A DNA stretch of 64,000 nt. Source: Nocardia sienata NBRC 100364. GTDB taxonomy: Bacteria; Actinomycetota; Actinomycetes; Mycobacteriales; Mycobacteriaceae. Shown here in pieces: positions 1 through 9,432 of this stretch. The notes beneath the pieces are model-generated. The model made no database searches. It had not been told where the DNA came from and was given only the letters and a program-made list of their open reading frames with translations. Positions within the stretch are counted from its first letter, which is position 1; the number at the start of each line of letters is the position of its first letter. The position numbers and the translations under genes were made by a program. Where the stretch lies: contig NZ_BDBX01000010.1 in the NCBI RefSeq assembly GCF_001613205.1, positions 100,896 to 164,895 of the forward strand, in the 5' to 3' direction.

Positions 1-528
1 GGCCGGCTACCGGACTACGTGATCGCCTGTATCGGCGGCGGTAGCAATGCCCTCGGGACATTCCGCCCATTCGTGGCAGATCCGGGAGTGCGGTTGCTCG
101 GGGCGGAGGCCGCCGGGCGTGGAATGGAGACCGGCGCGCACGCGGCGTCGCTGACCGCCGGCAGTCCCGGCGAGATCGACGGCACATTCAGCTACCTGCT
201 CCAGGACGACGACGGCCAGATAGCCGGGACGCACAGTATCGCCGCGGGTCTGGACTATCCGGGTGTGGGGCCGGAACTCAGCCATCTCGAGGACAGCGGC
301 CGCCTGAGCGCCGTCCCGGTCACCGATGCTCTCGCGCTGCGCGGTATGGAGGCCCTCGCGCACAGTGAGGGCATCATCGCGGCCCTGGAATCCGCGCACG
401 CGGTGGGTTGCCTGCTCGAGCTGGCCGAGCGCGGTGAACTGGCCGCCGGTTCGGTGGTCCTGCTGTGTCTGTCCGGGCGCGGCGACAAGGACCTCGAGAT
501 CGCGGGACAGCACCTGGGACTCTGCTGA
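1..528 (+). CDS. trpB: Tryptophan synthase beta chain, C-terminal part
   Basis: The 5' end lies outside the window and the frame is open from base 1. TrpB is the PLP-dependent subunit that condenses indole with serine to make tryptophan. The fragment carries the glycine-rich phosphate-binding motif GGGSNALG near its start, followed by the conserved THSIAAGLDYPGVGPE stretch and the C-terminal LSGRGDKD motif, all typical of TrpB. About 175 residues remain, roughly the last 40% of the family length. No trpA follows; instead there are about 290 bases of non-coding DNA and then a transporter. In most actinomycetes trpA is directly downstream, so this may be a stand-alone or second trpB copy, which cannot be settled without the upstream sequence. 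Confidence 0.93.
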   Translation, partial: GRLPDYVIACIGGGSNALGTFRPFVADPGVRLLGAEAAGRGMETGAHAASLTAGSPGEIDGTFSYLLQDDDGQIAGTHSIAAGLDYPGVGPELSHLEDSGRLSAVPVTDALALRGMEALAHSEGIIAALESAHAVGCLLELAERGELAAGSVVLLCLSGRGDKDLEIAGQHLGLC

Positions 529-821
529 CCTCGGCGGTAACGCGTTCGCCGATGCGTACCGGCGGGCTCGCGTGACCTCGCTCATATCGGCGCGTGGAGC
601 GGCCGTGACCGAGGTGCCGCGAGCTGGGCGATCGGGCTGTGACCGGGAATACGGCTGCCCGAAAAACGATTGATCTCGTGCACAGCCGTAAGAAACACTG
701 GCGCATCACCGATGAGCCGAGCGCCGCTCACTCGTCTGTTCTCATGTACGCCGGGCAACGGTCATCGACGACCCGCCCGCCCGGCTCACGCCAGATCGCT
801 CACGACCGCCGGAGGTAGCCG

Positions 822-2285
822 ATGCCCGCCCTGTTATCCGTACGCCGGACCGGAGGAGGTACCCCGGTCGTCGTGCGGTTGCTGGTGATCGCGACCTTCG
901 TGGTGATCCTCAACGAGACCATCATGATCAACGCGATCCCGCGCCTGATGCACGACCTCGACGTCACCGAGCGCGCCGCGCAGTGGGTGTCGACCTCCTT
1001 CATGCTCACCATGGCGGCGGTCATCCCGGTCACCGGCTGGTTCCTGCAGCGGGTCACCACACGGCGGGCCTACGCGCTGGCGATGGGTGTCTTCCTCGCG
1101 GGTACGGCGCTGTCGGCGGTGGCGCCCTCGTTCGCGGTACTGCTCGCCGGGCGGATCGTCCAGGCCGGTGGTACCGCGGTGATGATGCCGCTGCTGATGA
1201 CGACGCTGATGACCGTGGTGCCCGAACGCGACCGCGGCCGGGTCATGGGCAATGTCACCCTGGCCATCTCGGTGGCTCCGGCCATGGGGCCGGTCATCTC
1301 CGGTCTGGTGCTGCAGATCGCCTCGTGGCGCTGGCTGTTCGTGCTCGTGCTGCCGATCGCGGGCGTGGTCACCTGGTTCGGGTTGCGGCGGCTGGAGAAC
1401 ATCGGGGAACCGGAGACCGGTTCGATCGACTGGTTCAGCGTGGTTTTCGCCGCGCTCGGTTTCGGCAGCCTGGTGTACGGGTTGAGCCGGTTCGAAGCGG
1501 GCACGGTCGCCACCCCGGTTCTCATCACCCTCGCCGGAGCCGCCCTGATCGGCCTATTCGTGGCCCGGCAGCTGTGGTTGCAGCGGCACGGCACCCCACT
1601 GCTGGATCTGCGGATCCTGCGCTCGCGCACCTACAGCCTGGGCCTGGTCCTGATGGCGGTCGCGTTCCTGGCCATGCTCGGTTCGATGATGCTGCTGCCG
1701 TTGTATCTGCAGAATCTGCGCGGCCTGTCGCCGTTGGAGACCGGGCTGCTGGTCATGCCCGGCGGTTTGGCCATGGGTGTACTCGGGCCGGTGATCGGCC
1801 GCCTGTTCGACCGGTTCGGCGGCCGCGTCCTGGTGATCCCGGGGGCGATCGGGATCACCGCCGCGCTGGCCGGTTTCACCCAGATCTCGGTCACCATGCC
1901 GTACTGGCAGCTGCTGGCCCTGCACATCCTGCTCATGCTGTCGCTGGCCGCGGCCTTCACGCCGGTGTTCACCCTCGCACTCGGGGCTCTGCCGGAGGAC
2001 CTCTACTCGCACGGCAGTTCCATGCTGGGCACCCTGCAGCAGGTCGCCGCCGCACTGGGTACCGCTCTGGTGGTCACCGTGATGGCGAGCCGGACCAGTG
2101 CGCTACAGGACAGGGGTGTCGATACGCTGACCGCGCAACTCGACGGGATGCGGCTGGCCTTCGTGGTGTCGGCGGCGCTGTCGCTGGTGGTGATCGTGAC
2201 GGCGATCCTGCTGCCCAGCCGGTCCGGTGCTTCCGGTGAGACCGGCGACACCGAGCAGCCCGGATCGCGGCTCGTGCACGTCTGA
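822..2285 (+). CDS. MFS drug exporter, DHA2 (EmrB/QacA) type
   Basis: A 487-residue polytopic membrane protein with about 14 hydrophobic segments, the topology of the DHA2 branch of the major facilitator superfamily, which exports drugs or toxic metabolites using the proton gradient. The N-terminal helix contains VVILNETIMINAIPRLMHDL, equivalent to the family's 'D-x-T-I-V-N-x-A-L-P' signature with E-T-I-M-I-N-A-I-P here. It is followed by W-V-x-T-x-x-M-L (QWVSTSFMLTMAAVIPVTGW), also a DHA2 hallmark. The second half contains LLVMPGGLAMGVLGPVIGRLFDRFG, the usual motif of transmembrane segment 10-11. No regulator gene is adjacent. Substrate cannot be read from sequence. Confidence 0.9.
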   Translation: MPALLSVRRTGGGTPVVVRLLVIATFVVILNETIMINAIPRLMHDLDVTERAAQWVSTSFMLTMAAVIPVTGWFLQRVTTRRAYALAMGVFLAGTALSAVAPSFAVLLAGRIVQAGGTAVMMPLLMTTLMTVVPERDRGRVMGNVTLAISVAPAMGPVISGLVLQIASWRWLFVLVLPIAGVVTWFGLRRLENIGEPETGSIDWFSVVFAALGFGSLVYGLSRFEAGTVATPVLITLAGAALIGLFVARQLWLQRHGTPLLDLRILRSRTYSLGLVLMAVAFLAMLGSMMLLPLYLQNLRGLSPLETGLLVMPGGLAMGVLGPVIGRLFDRFGGRVLVIPGAIGITAALAGFTQISVTMPYWQLLALHILLMLSLAAAFTPVFTLALGALPEDLYSHGSSMLGTLQQVAAALGTALVVTVMASRTSALQDRGVDTLTAQLDGMRLAFVVSAALSLVVIVTAILLPSRSGASGETGDTEQPGSRLVHV

Positions 2286-2653
2286 TCGCCCCGCTCGCGG
2301 TTCGTCCGGCGCGGGGCGTCGCTCCGCCGCCGGCGTCGGGAGCCTCGCGATCACCGCTGCGATCGATGCCGGATCGTCGTCGATATGACGCGATAGCGGC
2401 GGGGTCGTCCGGGTGATGCGAGGATGGGCGCGGACGACCGGCGACAGAAAGGCAGAGACCATGCGGGCGAAGGTCGGCGAATGGGGCGAACGGTCTCGGC
2501 CCCGGCTACGCCGACGGCCTGCCCGACCTGCTGCCGGTCTCGGCGGGCATCGAGGTCACCGCGCGCCCCGGACTATCCCTGGGCGGTCTGTGCCTGTGAC
2601 CACCGGCGGTGTCCGGCGCCGGAGCGGGCCGGGCGCGGCGTAGATTCGGCGAT
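2286..2653. other. Intergenic stretch with no convincing gene
   Basis: About 370 bases between the MFS gene and the IclR-type regulator. Short reading frames exist here but none has a credible ribosome binding site or codon pattern. The region presumably holds the promoter of the regulator gene; no clear operator palindrome was found by eye. Confidence 0.5.
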
Positions 2654-3484
2654 ATGTCGAGGCAAGACGGCAGTGCGGCCGCGAACCACCAGCCGCTGCT
2701 GGTACTGGGGAAGATCACCGAGATCCTCGATGCCTTCTCCCTGGCGCGGCCGTCGTTGACGCTGGGCGAGATCCAGCAGGCCACCGGGTTACCGACCTCC
2801 ACGGTGCAGCGGCTGGTCACCAATATGGTGGCGCAAGGCCTGCTGGATCGGGCGGGGGACCGGATCAGGGTCGGACTGCGGATGAGCTACTGGGCGGCGA
2901 CCGCGGTCAAGGGGCTGGACCTGCTGGCGATCGTCGACCCGGTGCTGCGCGAGATCCGGGACGAGACAGGGGAGACGGCATGTGTCTTCCGCGCCGAACA
3001 CGGTTTCCGCGTATGCGTGGCCATCGCCGAGACCCGGCACGCGCTGCGCCGGGACATGTACGTGGGCAAGATCATTCCGCTCTACGCCGGGTCGGCGGGC
3101 CGGATCCTGCTTGCCTGGGATCCCGAACTCGCCGAGCGCGTGCTGGCGGCACCACTGGAACCGCTGACCGAGGGCACCGTCACCAGCCCACGGGAACTGC
3201 GGGCGCTCATCTCCCGGGCGAAGGCCGACGGCTACGCGATCAGCGCCGGAGAACGGGAGGATTCGGCATCGGGGCTGTCCGCGCCGATATTCGACGCGGC
3301 CGGACGGGTGGTGGCGGCGCTGACGATCAGCGGCCCCACCCTGCGGATGCCGCTGACGCAGTGCGAGGCGTGGGTGGATCTGCTCGTCGGCTACGCCGAA
3401 CGGGTCACCCGCACCCTCGGCGGCCGCATTCCGGTCGCCGACCCCGGCCCCGGCGTGGTCAGTGCGCCCGCGCCTCCGGGTTGA
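2654..3484 (+). CDS. IclR-family transcriptional regulator
   Basis: A 276-residue regulator if translation starts at MSRQDGSA; an upstream in-frame start adds 15 low-complexity residues and is less likely. The N-terminal third has a winged helix-turn-helix (LTLGEIQQATGLPTSTVQRLVTNMVAQGLLDR) and the remainder is the IclR effector-binding domain, with the familiar LYAGSAGRILLAW and the late SAPIFDAAGRVVAALTISGP motif. IclR proteins usually control aromatic or organic-acid catabolism genes. The 3' end overlaps convergently by 26 bases with the last gene of the minus-strand acid-degradation operon, making that operon the obvious candidate target, but no binding site was identified. Confidence 0.9.
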   Translation: MSRQDGSAAANHQPLLVLGKITEILDAFSLARPSLTLGEIQQATGLPTSTVQRLVTNMVAQGLLDRAGDRIRVGLRMSYWAATAVKGLDLLAIVDPVLREIRDETGETACVFRAEHGFRVCVAIAETRHALRRDMYVGKIIPLYAGSAGRILLAWDPELAERVLAAPLEPLTEGTVTSPRELRALISRAKADGYAISAGEREDSASGLSAPIFDAAGRVVAALTISGPTLRMPLTQCEAWVDLLVGYAERVTRTLGGRIPVADPGPGVVSAPAPPG

Positions 3485-4454
3485 CCGGATACGGCGGGAG
3501 TTCACCGCGGAGCATGGCGACGGCGTTCTCCGCGCAGCGGCGGGCCATCTCGGCGCGCACCGGGACGGTGGCGCTGCCGATATGGGGGAGCAGCACGGTG
3601 TTGGGCAGTTCGGCCAGGCCCGGCGCCAGCCGTGGTTCGTCCTCGTACACATCCAATCCCGCGCCCGCGATGGTGCCTTCGCGCAATGCCGCGACCAGTG
3701 CCCGCTCGTCGACGATCGGCCCGCGCGCGGTATTGATAAGAATCGCCGACCGTTTCATCGACCGGAGCACGGATTCGTCCACGAGATGGCGGGTCTCGGC
3801 GTTCAGCGGCACGTGTAGCGAGAGGTAATCGCTGGTGGCGACCAGCTCGGGCCACGGCAGCTGCCGCACCCGTCCGGCGAACTCGCCGAGTTCGTCCTGG
3901 CTCACCACCCGGTCGCCGGGCGGACGTGGCGCGAACACCACGGTCATTCCGAAAGCGAGCGCGCGCCGCGCGGTGGCGCGGGCGATCCGGCCGAAGCCGG
4001 CCAGGCCCAGGGTCCGGCCGCTGACATCGTGGCCCAGAAGCAGTTCCGGTTGCCAGCCCTGGAATTTCCCGGCCCGGACGAAACTGTCGGCCTCCACACA
4101 CCGGCGCGCGACCGCCAGGATCAGCAGCAGGGCGATATCGGCGGTCGCGTCGGTCAGGACGCCGGGGGTGTTGCCCACGACGATGGAGTTCGCGGTCGCC
4201 GCCGCGATATCGATATTGTTGTACCCCACCGCGAAATTGCTGATGCCGGTGATCTTCGCCCGGGCCAGCAGCTCCGCGTCGAATTCGTCGCGCAACTGTG
4301 CCACCACCACCCGGTATTCCCCGGACGCGCAGGCGTCGGCCAATTGCTCACGGCTCATCCGAGTCCCGGCCACGGTGACCGCTCCGGCGGCTTCCAGCAG
4401 CCGCATACCGGGATCGGGTAGGGGCGTGGTGACGAGGAAATCCGCGGCCGTCAC
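3459..4454 (-). CDS. D-isomer-specific 2-hydroxyacid dehydrogenase (glyoxylate/hydroxypyruvate reductase-like)
   Basis: A 331-residue NAD(P)-dependent dehydrogenase. Visible features are the Rossmann motif GLAGFGRIARATARRAL around residue 155-170, the conserved substrate-binding Arg in NTARGPIVDERALV, and the catalytic His in VLLPHIGSAT followed by VPVRAEMA. The closest functional relatives reduce glyoxylate or hydroxypyruvate to 2-hydroxyacids. The start is a GTG overlapping the upstream gene's stop as GTGA, so it is translationally coupled and is the last gene of the permease/CoA-transferase/lyase operon. In that context it may reduce or oxidise a 2-oxo or 2-hydroxy acid made by the pathway. 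Exact substrate unknown. Confidence 0.88.
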   Translation of the reverse strand: MTAADFLVTTPLPDPGMRLLEAAGAVTVAGTRMSREQLADACASGEYRVVVAQLRDEFDAELLARAKITGISNFAVGYNNIDIAAATANSIVVGNTPGVLTDATADIALLLILAVARRCVEADSFVRAGKFQGWQPELLLGHDVSGRTLGLAGFGRIARATARRALAFGMTVVFAPRPPGDRVVSQDELGEFAGRVRQLPWPELVATSDYLSLHVPLNAETRHLVDESVLRSMKRSAILINTARGPIVDERALVAALREGTIAGAGLDVYEDEPRLAPGLAELPNTVLLPHIGSATVPVRAEMARRCAENAVAMLRGELPPYPVNPEARAH

Positions 4455-5389
4455 GACTGCCCGCCGATCACCCAGTCGAAGGCATGGGCTTTCGAGCGGG
4501 CGCCCTGTGCGGTCTTGGACCGGTTGGGTTCGCCCAGGTCGGCGAGCAGCGACTCACCGGTTTCGACCACTGTCGCCAGGATGGCGGGAGTGAGCCAGTC
4601 CGGGCGGGTGGCGAACAGCAGGTCCTCGGTCGAGGTGTTACCGCTGGCCCCGGGGGCGAACGGGCAGCCCCCGAGACCGCCCAGCGATCCGTCCACCAGC
4701 GTGGCGCCCGCATCGATGGCCGCCAGTGTGTTCGCCACGCCCAGCCCCCAGGTGTCGTGACCGTGGTAGACGATCCGGCGCGGCGCAGTGTTCGCGCGGA
4801 CCCCGGCTACGAGCTGCTGTACCTGGGCCGGGACGGCCTGTCCGAGGGTGTCGGCGAGGACGATATCGGCGGCGCCGTCGGTTCGTGGATCCGCGGCGAT
4901 TCCGAGCACCCGCGCCGGATCGACAATCCCTTCGAAGGGGCAGGTGAAGGCGGTCGCGATACACAGCTGGATGGTGCCCCCGCAGTCCCGGGCCAGCTCG
5001 ATCGCCGCGGGCATGGCGGCGACGCTGTCCTCGGTGGTGCGCCCGATATTGGCCTTGTTGTGCGAGTCCGACGCCGACAGGCAGTACTGGAAATTACGCG
5101 CACCCACCGCGGCCGCCTTCTCGATATGCCGCGGCGTGGCCACCCACACCCAGCATTTCGCGAGTTCGTCCGGCGTCAGCGCGGCGATCACGTCGAGCGA
5201 ATCGGCCAGCGGCGGCACCAGGTCCGGGCGGGCCATGGAGCCGATCTCGAGTTCGGGGACACCGAGCGCGAGCAGTTCGCGGACCAGCCCGACCTTCCGT
5301 TCGGTGTCCAGCGGTTTGCCGGTGAGCTGCAGCCCGTCGCGCAGTGTCACATCGCGCAGCTGCGCTGCCGGTGCGTAGGTGTAGGTCAT
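4451..5389 (-). CDS. HMG-CoA lyase-like enzyme (HMGL/pyruvate carboxyltransferase TIM barrel)
   Basis: A 312-residue aldolase-type lyase. It shows the metal and substrate motif LRDVTLRDGLQ near residue 12-22, the metal-binding HGHD at about residue 205, and the mobile-loop signature GLGGCPFAPGASGN with the catalytic Cys, followed by TEDLLF. These match 3-hydroxy-3-methylglutaryl-CoA lyases, which split HMG-CoA into acetyl-CoA and acetoacetate, and related citramalyl-CoA-type lyases. The ATG overlaps the stop of the CoA-transferase gene (ATGA) and its own stop overlaps the next start. The CoA-transferase would supply its CoA-thioester substrate. Substrate assignment beyond 'a 3-hydroxy-3-methyl-acyl-CoA' is inference. 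Confidence 0.87.
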   Translation of the reverse strand: MTYTYAPAAQLRDVTLRDGLQLTGKPLDTERKVGLVRELLALGVPELEIGSMARPDLVPPLADSLDVIAALTPDELAKCWVWVATPRHIEKAAAVGARNFQYCLSASDSHNKANIGRTTEDSVAAMPAAIELARDCGGTIQLCIATAFTCPFEGIVDPARVLGIAADPRTDGAADIVLADTLGQAVPAQVQQLVAGVRANTAPRRIVYHGHDTWGLGVANTLAAIDAGATLVDGSLGGLGGCPFAPGASGNTSTEDLLFATRPDWLTPAILATVVETGESLLADLGEPNRSKTAQGARSKAHAFDWVIGGQS

Positions 5390-6627
5390 ACCGTAACCCC
5401 TGTTTCCGAAGCGCCTGTGACGGCGTCGATCTCGTCGTCGGTGAGGCGCAGTACCGTGGCGAGTACTTCGCGTGTGTGTTCACCCAGGTCGGGGCCGATT
5501 GTACGGATCGGCAGCGAGGCCCCGCCGATCACTGGGACGATGCCGGGGAAGCCCACCGTGGCGGGTTCGTCCGCGCCCGTGTCCACCTCGAAGTGCTGGA
5601 TCATGTTCCGGGCGGCGTACTGCTCGTCGGCGCAGATATCGGCCGCGGTGTAGATCGGACCGGACGGGACGCCGGCCGCGTCGAGAAGCCGTAGCGCCTC
5701 CGCGCGGGTGTGCCGGCTCGTCCAGTCGGCGATCGCGGCATCCAATTCGTCGCGGCGGGCCCAGCGCCCGGCGTTGTCGCTCAGCTCCGGGTCGGCGGCG
5801 AGGTCCGGGCGGCCGATGGTCTCCATATAGCGCCCGAAGATGGCGTCGCCGTTGCCCGCGACGATGATGCTGGTGCCGTCGCTGCACGGGTAGGCGTTAC
5901 TGGGCGCGATGCCCTCCATCCGGCCGCCGACACGTTCGCGTCGCACGCCGTAGGCGAGATAGTCGGGGACCAGCGACTCCATCACCGACAGGATCGATTC
6001 GTTGAGCGCCACATCGATGATGCGTTCCGGCAACGGGATCGGGGTATCACTGCGGGCCCGCTGGAACAGGGCCATCACGGTGCCGAACGCGGCGTAGATA
6101 CCGGCGATGGAATCGCCGATGGACACACCGGTACGCACCGGCGGCCGGTCCGGATCGCCGATGAGTTCGCGCAGCCCGCCTACCGCTTCGGCCACCGCCG
6201 CGAAACCGGGGCGGGCGGCCTGCGGTCCGGTCTGCCCGTACGCGGAGATCCGGGTGATCACCACCTCCGGGTTGGCTTCCTGCAGTGCTTCGGGGCCGAG
6301 CCCCCATTTCTCCAGCGTCCCCGGGCGGAAGTTCTCCAGCAGTACATCGCATTCGCGGACCAGGTCGAGGATCAGGGCGCGACCCGACTCGGTCCGCAGA
6401 TCGACCACAATGGATTTCTTGTTGCGGTTCACCGTGCGATACAGCATGGAGGTCTCGCCGCCGTAGAGCCGCCAGCGGCGCAGTTCGTCGCCGGTCACCG
6501 GGCGTTCGACCTTGATCACCTCGGCGCCGAAATCGGCGAGCATGCGGCCCGCGGTCGGGGCGGCGATGTAGTTGCCGAGTTCCAGGACCCGGATGCCGGC
6601 GAGCGGCCGGACGGCCTCGTTGCGCAT
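5386..6627 (-). CDS. Family III CoA-transferase (CaiB/BaiF)
   Basis: A 413-residue enzyme from the ATG at 6627, which is preceded by an AGGGAAG-type ribosome binding site; a longer frame upstream has no coding character. The protein opens with PLAGIRVLELGNYIAAPTAG and continues with the NRNKKSIVVDL and ENFRPGTLEKWGLG motifs that define family III. The probable catalytic Asp is in GVSIGDSIAGIYAAFG. These enzymes move CoA between organic acids, for example from succinyl-CoA to a free hydroxyacid. It sits between a GntP-type permease and the HMG-CoA-lyase-like gene, with a 4-base overlap to the latter, so it most likely activates the imported acid for cleavage. Confidence 0.9.
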   Translation of the reverse strand: MRNEAVRPLAGIRVLELGNYIAAPTAGRMLADFGAEVIKVERPVTGDELRRWRLYGGETSMLYRTVNRNKKSIVVDLRTESGRALILDLVRECDVLLENFRPGTLEKWGLGPEALQEANPEVVITRISAYGQTGPQAARPGFAAVAEAVGGLRELIGDPDRPPVRTGVSIGDSIAGIYAAFGTVMALFQRARSDTPIPLPERIIDVALNESILSVMESLVPDYLAYGVRRERVGGRMEGIAPSNAYPCSDGTSIIVAGNGDAIFGRYMETIGRPDLAADPELSDNAGRWARRDELDAAIADWTSRHTRAEALRLLDAAGVPSGPIYTAADICADEQYAARNMIQHFEVDTGADEPATVGFPGIVPVIGGASLPIRTIGPDLGEHTREVLATVLRLTDDEIDAVTGASETGVTV

Positions 6628-6650
6628 ATCTTCCCTATCGTTTCCGACGT

Positions 6651-8129
6651 TCACAGGACCAGACTCAGCGGCATGATGAGCAGGATCGCCACCACCGAGG
6701 CGACGGACACCCCCACCGAGCACGTTTTCAGCGTGCCGCGGGTGGTCTGCCCCATCAGCGACTGCAGTAGCCAGAAGGTATTGCTCGTGACGTGTACGGC
6801 GAACAGCGATCCGGCGCCGGCGGCCAGGGCGATGAGCACCGGGTCGAGCCCGAGCGCCGGGGCCACCGGGGCCAGGATGCCTGCCGCGGTGATCGCCGAC
6901 AGCGTCACCGAACCGACCGCGATGTGCAGGACCGCCGCGATCGCCCACACCATCAGCAGTGGTGCCGCGGTGCTCGCGGTGAAGTAGTCGCCGAGGATAT
7001 CGCCGACACCGGTGGCCGTGATGGTGGCGGCCAGCGACCCGCCGACCCCGGTCAAGATGAGAATCTGCCCGCTCTCCTGGAAGCCGGTGGTGATACAGCG
7101 CTGGATCCGATCGATGCCGACGCTGCGGCGGCCCACGATGCTGGTGCCGACGAGTCCGATGAGCAGGGCGATGACCGGAGTGGCGAGGAATTCGATCACC
7201 GTATTGTGGATTTCGGCGACATCCAGGACGGCGCCGACGGCGATGAGTAGCAGGGCGGTGATCAGCGGTGCCATCAGCAGCGGAAGCGGGGTGTCGGGCC
7301 GGGGCCGCGCGGCCGCCGTCACGGCCACCCCGCCGGAACCGGCCGGCTCACCGGCGGCGCCGGATGCCCCGTCGCCGGCAATGGGCTGTTCGTCGCCGTT
7401 TCGGAGTTCGGTGCCGGCGGCGCCGGGCTGCCCGTCGCCGGAGCGGACTTGCCCGTCACCGGCAGGCCGGTCGGCATCGGAGTAGGGCTGCTCGTCGCGT
7501 TCGGAGTCCCACCAGCCGCGGTCGAACAGGAAGCTCATGACGGCGACCGCGATGGTGACCGTGGGGATCACGAGCAACAGGCCGAACAGCAGCATCTTGC
7601 CGAGCGGCACACCGAGTAGTCCGGCCAGGGCCAGCGCGCCGACGCCGGGCACCATGAGCACGATGCCGCATTCGCCGCCGATCGCCAGCGCCGTGGCCAT
7701 CCGGGCAGTGCCCTTCTTGTCCATCTTGGCGGCGGCGGTACGCGCCAGCGGTGCCGAGATGACCAGCAGTACATCGAGGTAGATCGACTGCAGCGCGGTG
7801 GCGATGGTGAGCGAGAGCGCGTATGGTGTCCGGTTGACACCGAAGACCCGGATCAAGGCGCGCACGAGGCGTTCGATGGCCCCGGTCTCCTGCAGCATCG
7901 CGCCGGTGAGTACGCCGAAGGCGATCAGCAACCCGACCTCGGCCATGATGTCGCCGAAACCGGTGGCGATCGTTTCGACCGTCTTCTCGGTACCCAGACC
8001 CGCGGTGAGTCCGAGGTAGGCCGACCCGAGGACCAGTGCTACGGCCGGGTTGATTCTGAATCGGATGATCAGCACGACCACCGCGAGGACCGCGGCACCT
8101 GTGTTGATCATCGTTGCAAGGTCTGACAT
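6651..8129 (-). CDS. GntP-family organic acid/gluconate:H+ symporter
   Basis: About 492 residues from the ATG at 8129, chosen because GGGA lies seven bases upstream; an ATG two codons earlier is too close to that site. About a dozen hydrophobic segments are visible, with family motifs such as GLLIAFGVLTGAMLQETGAIERL and GGECGIVLMVPGVGALALAGLLGVPLGK. A low-complexity, Gly/Asp/Glu-rich cytoplasmic insert of about 60 residues splits the two halves and is unusual for GntP proteins. The gene is the first of a four-gene operon (23 bases to the CoA-transferase). It should import the acid the following enzymes process. Confidence 0.88.
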   Translation of the reverse strand: MSDLATMINTGAAVLAVVVLIIRFRINPAVALVLGSAYLGLTAGLGTEKTVETIATGFGDIMAEVGLLIAFGVLTGAMLQETGAIERLVRALIRVFGVNRTPYALSLTIATALQSIYLDVLLVISAPLARTAAAKMDKKGTARMATALAIGGECGIVLMVPGVGALALAGLLGVPLGKMLLFGLLLVIPTVTIAVAVMSFLFDRGWWDSERDEQPYSDADRPAGDGQVRSGDGQPGAAGTELRNGDEQPIAGDGASGAAGEPAGSGGVAVTAAARPRPDTPLPLLMAPLITALLLIAVGAVLDVAEIHNTVIEFLATPVIALLIGLVGTSIVGRRSVGIDRIQRCITTGFQESGQILILTGVGGSLAATITATGVGDILGDYFTASTAAPLLMVWAIAAVLHIAVGSVTLSAITAAGILAPVAPALGLDPVLIALAAGAGSLFAVHVTSNTFWLLQSLMGQTTRGTLKTCSVGVSVASVVAILLIMPLSLVL

Positions 8130-8456
8130 GTGCATATCCCATCGAGTTCGCACCGGGCCGGACGTTTGCTCCCGTGCTGGCGGCACGGGAGGCCTCTCGT
8201 GACGCAGGCCACAGCGGATTCACATTATGAGCACAGACTCACGATATAGGCAACCATCGCGCCGCGGCGGCCGCGTGCGCTGCGCGGTTGTTGCCCGTCC
8301 GCCGCCCGCTGGATACGGTGGGCGCACCACGGACCGCGGCGCGCGAACCGCCGCGAGCCGTGCGGTGTCTGTCCCATCCGGGTCTGTTCCATCGGCCATC
8401 TCGGCCTGCTATCGCTCGACTCGCGCGAACCCGAAACCGAACACGGAGGACACGCA
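8130..8456. promoter_or_regulatory. Divergent intergenic region between the acid operon and a VOC gene
   Basis: About 327 bases with locally lower GC around 8215-8255, consistent with promoters for the minus-strand permease operon and the plus-strand VOC gene. No palindromic operator long enough to assign to an IclR-type regulator was recognised by eye. Confidence 0.4.
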
Positions 8457-9254
8457 ATGCCGATACGTGAAACTCCCTGGCCGGCCGGCACCCCGTGCTG
8501 GACCGATTGCCAGGTCGACGATACGAACCGCGCCCGTGAGTTCTACCGCGACCTGTTCGGCTGGGAGATCGCCGAAAGCGCGCCGGAGGCCGGTGGCTAC
8601 CTGATGGCGCTGCGCAACGGTCGCCCGGTCGCCGGAATCGGCCCCAAACCACCCGGGCAACCGATGCCCTCGGCATGGACCACCTATATCGCCACCGACA
8701 ATGCCGACGACACCTCCGCCGCGATCGTGGCGGCCGGCGGCACGGTGGTCATGGCACCGTTCGATGTGCTGGATGTAGGGCGGATGCTGGTGGCCACCGA
8801 TCCCACCGGGGCGGCGTTCGGGGTGTGGCAGGCGAAGCAGCATTTCGGCGCGGCGGTCTACAACGAGCCGGGAGCCTACTGCTGGAACGAACTGCACACC
8901 GACGGCTATCGGCGCGTGCAGGAGTTCTACACCCAGGTGTTCGGCTGGACGTTCACCGAGATCGGTGACGGGGTGAACGTCGACTACGCGACCTTCGCGC
9001 TCACGCCCGACGGGGAACCGGTGGGCGGACTGAACGACTCCACCAAGAATCCGGGCGCCGGGCCCTCGTACTGGTTGAGCTGGTTCCAGGTCGAGGACAC
9101 CGACGCCGTCCTCGCGTCGGCGACCGGTCTGGGCGCGACCTTGCTGATGGGCCCCGACGACAGTCCCTTCGGCCGGATGGGTGTACTCACCGCGCCGCAG
9201 GGGGAGACCTTCGGTGTGATCGATACCGCGCAGGCCGCCGAGATGCCGTCCTGA
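8457..9254 (+). CDS. Two-domain VOC (glyoxalase-fold) protein
   Basis: A 265-residue protein made of two tandem vicinal-oxygen-chelate modules, roughly residues 8-120 and 130-258. Each begins with a GTPCWTDCQVDD / GAYCWNELHTDG-type strand and contains the characteristic FYRDLFGWE / FYTQVFGWTF helix. Proteins of this layout are common in actinomycetes and are often annotated as glyoxalase or hydroxylase, but metal ligands for a defined reaction are not obvious. A strong hairpin terminator follows at 9325-9358. Function beyond the fold is unassigned. Confidence 0.85.
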   Translation: MPIRETPWPAGTPCWTDCQVDDTNRAREFYRDLFGWEIAESAPEAGGYLMALRNGRPVAGIGPKPPGQPMPSAWTTYIATDNADDTSAAIVAAGGTVVMAPFDVLDVGRMLVATDPTGAAFGVWQAKQHFGAAVYNEPGAYCWNELHTDGYRRVQEFYTQVFGWTFTEIGDGVNVDYATFALTPDGEPVGGLNDSTKNPGAGPSYWLSWFQVEDTDAVLASATGLGATLLMGPDDSPFGRMGVLTAPQGETFGVIDTAQAAEMPS

Positions 9255-9324
9255 CCGCGGCGCCCGCCGCCCACGGCGGGCCGGCCCGACGGGTTGCCGG
9301 AGCGGCCGGCCCGCGGATATGCAG

Positions 9325-9358
9325 CGAACCGGCCGCCCTCTTCCGGGCGGCCGGTTCG
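9325..9358. terminator. Bidirectional hairpin terminator
   Basis: A perfect 14-bp stem (CGAACCGGCCGCCC and its complement) closes a 6-base loop between two convergent genes. There is no T-run, which is normal for high-GC actinomycete terminators. Confidence 0.75.
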
Positions 9359-9432
9359 GTCGTCGTACGGGTCGGGCGCGTCGGCGGCACCGCGCGACCG
9401 GGATCGGCGTCGCGCGGTGCCGGCGGATACGG

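Noticed and set aside
5710..6987. 425-codon plus-strand frame over the CoA-transferase
   Set aside because: Antisense shadow of a well-conserved enzyme with no motifs of its own.
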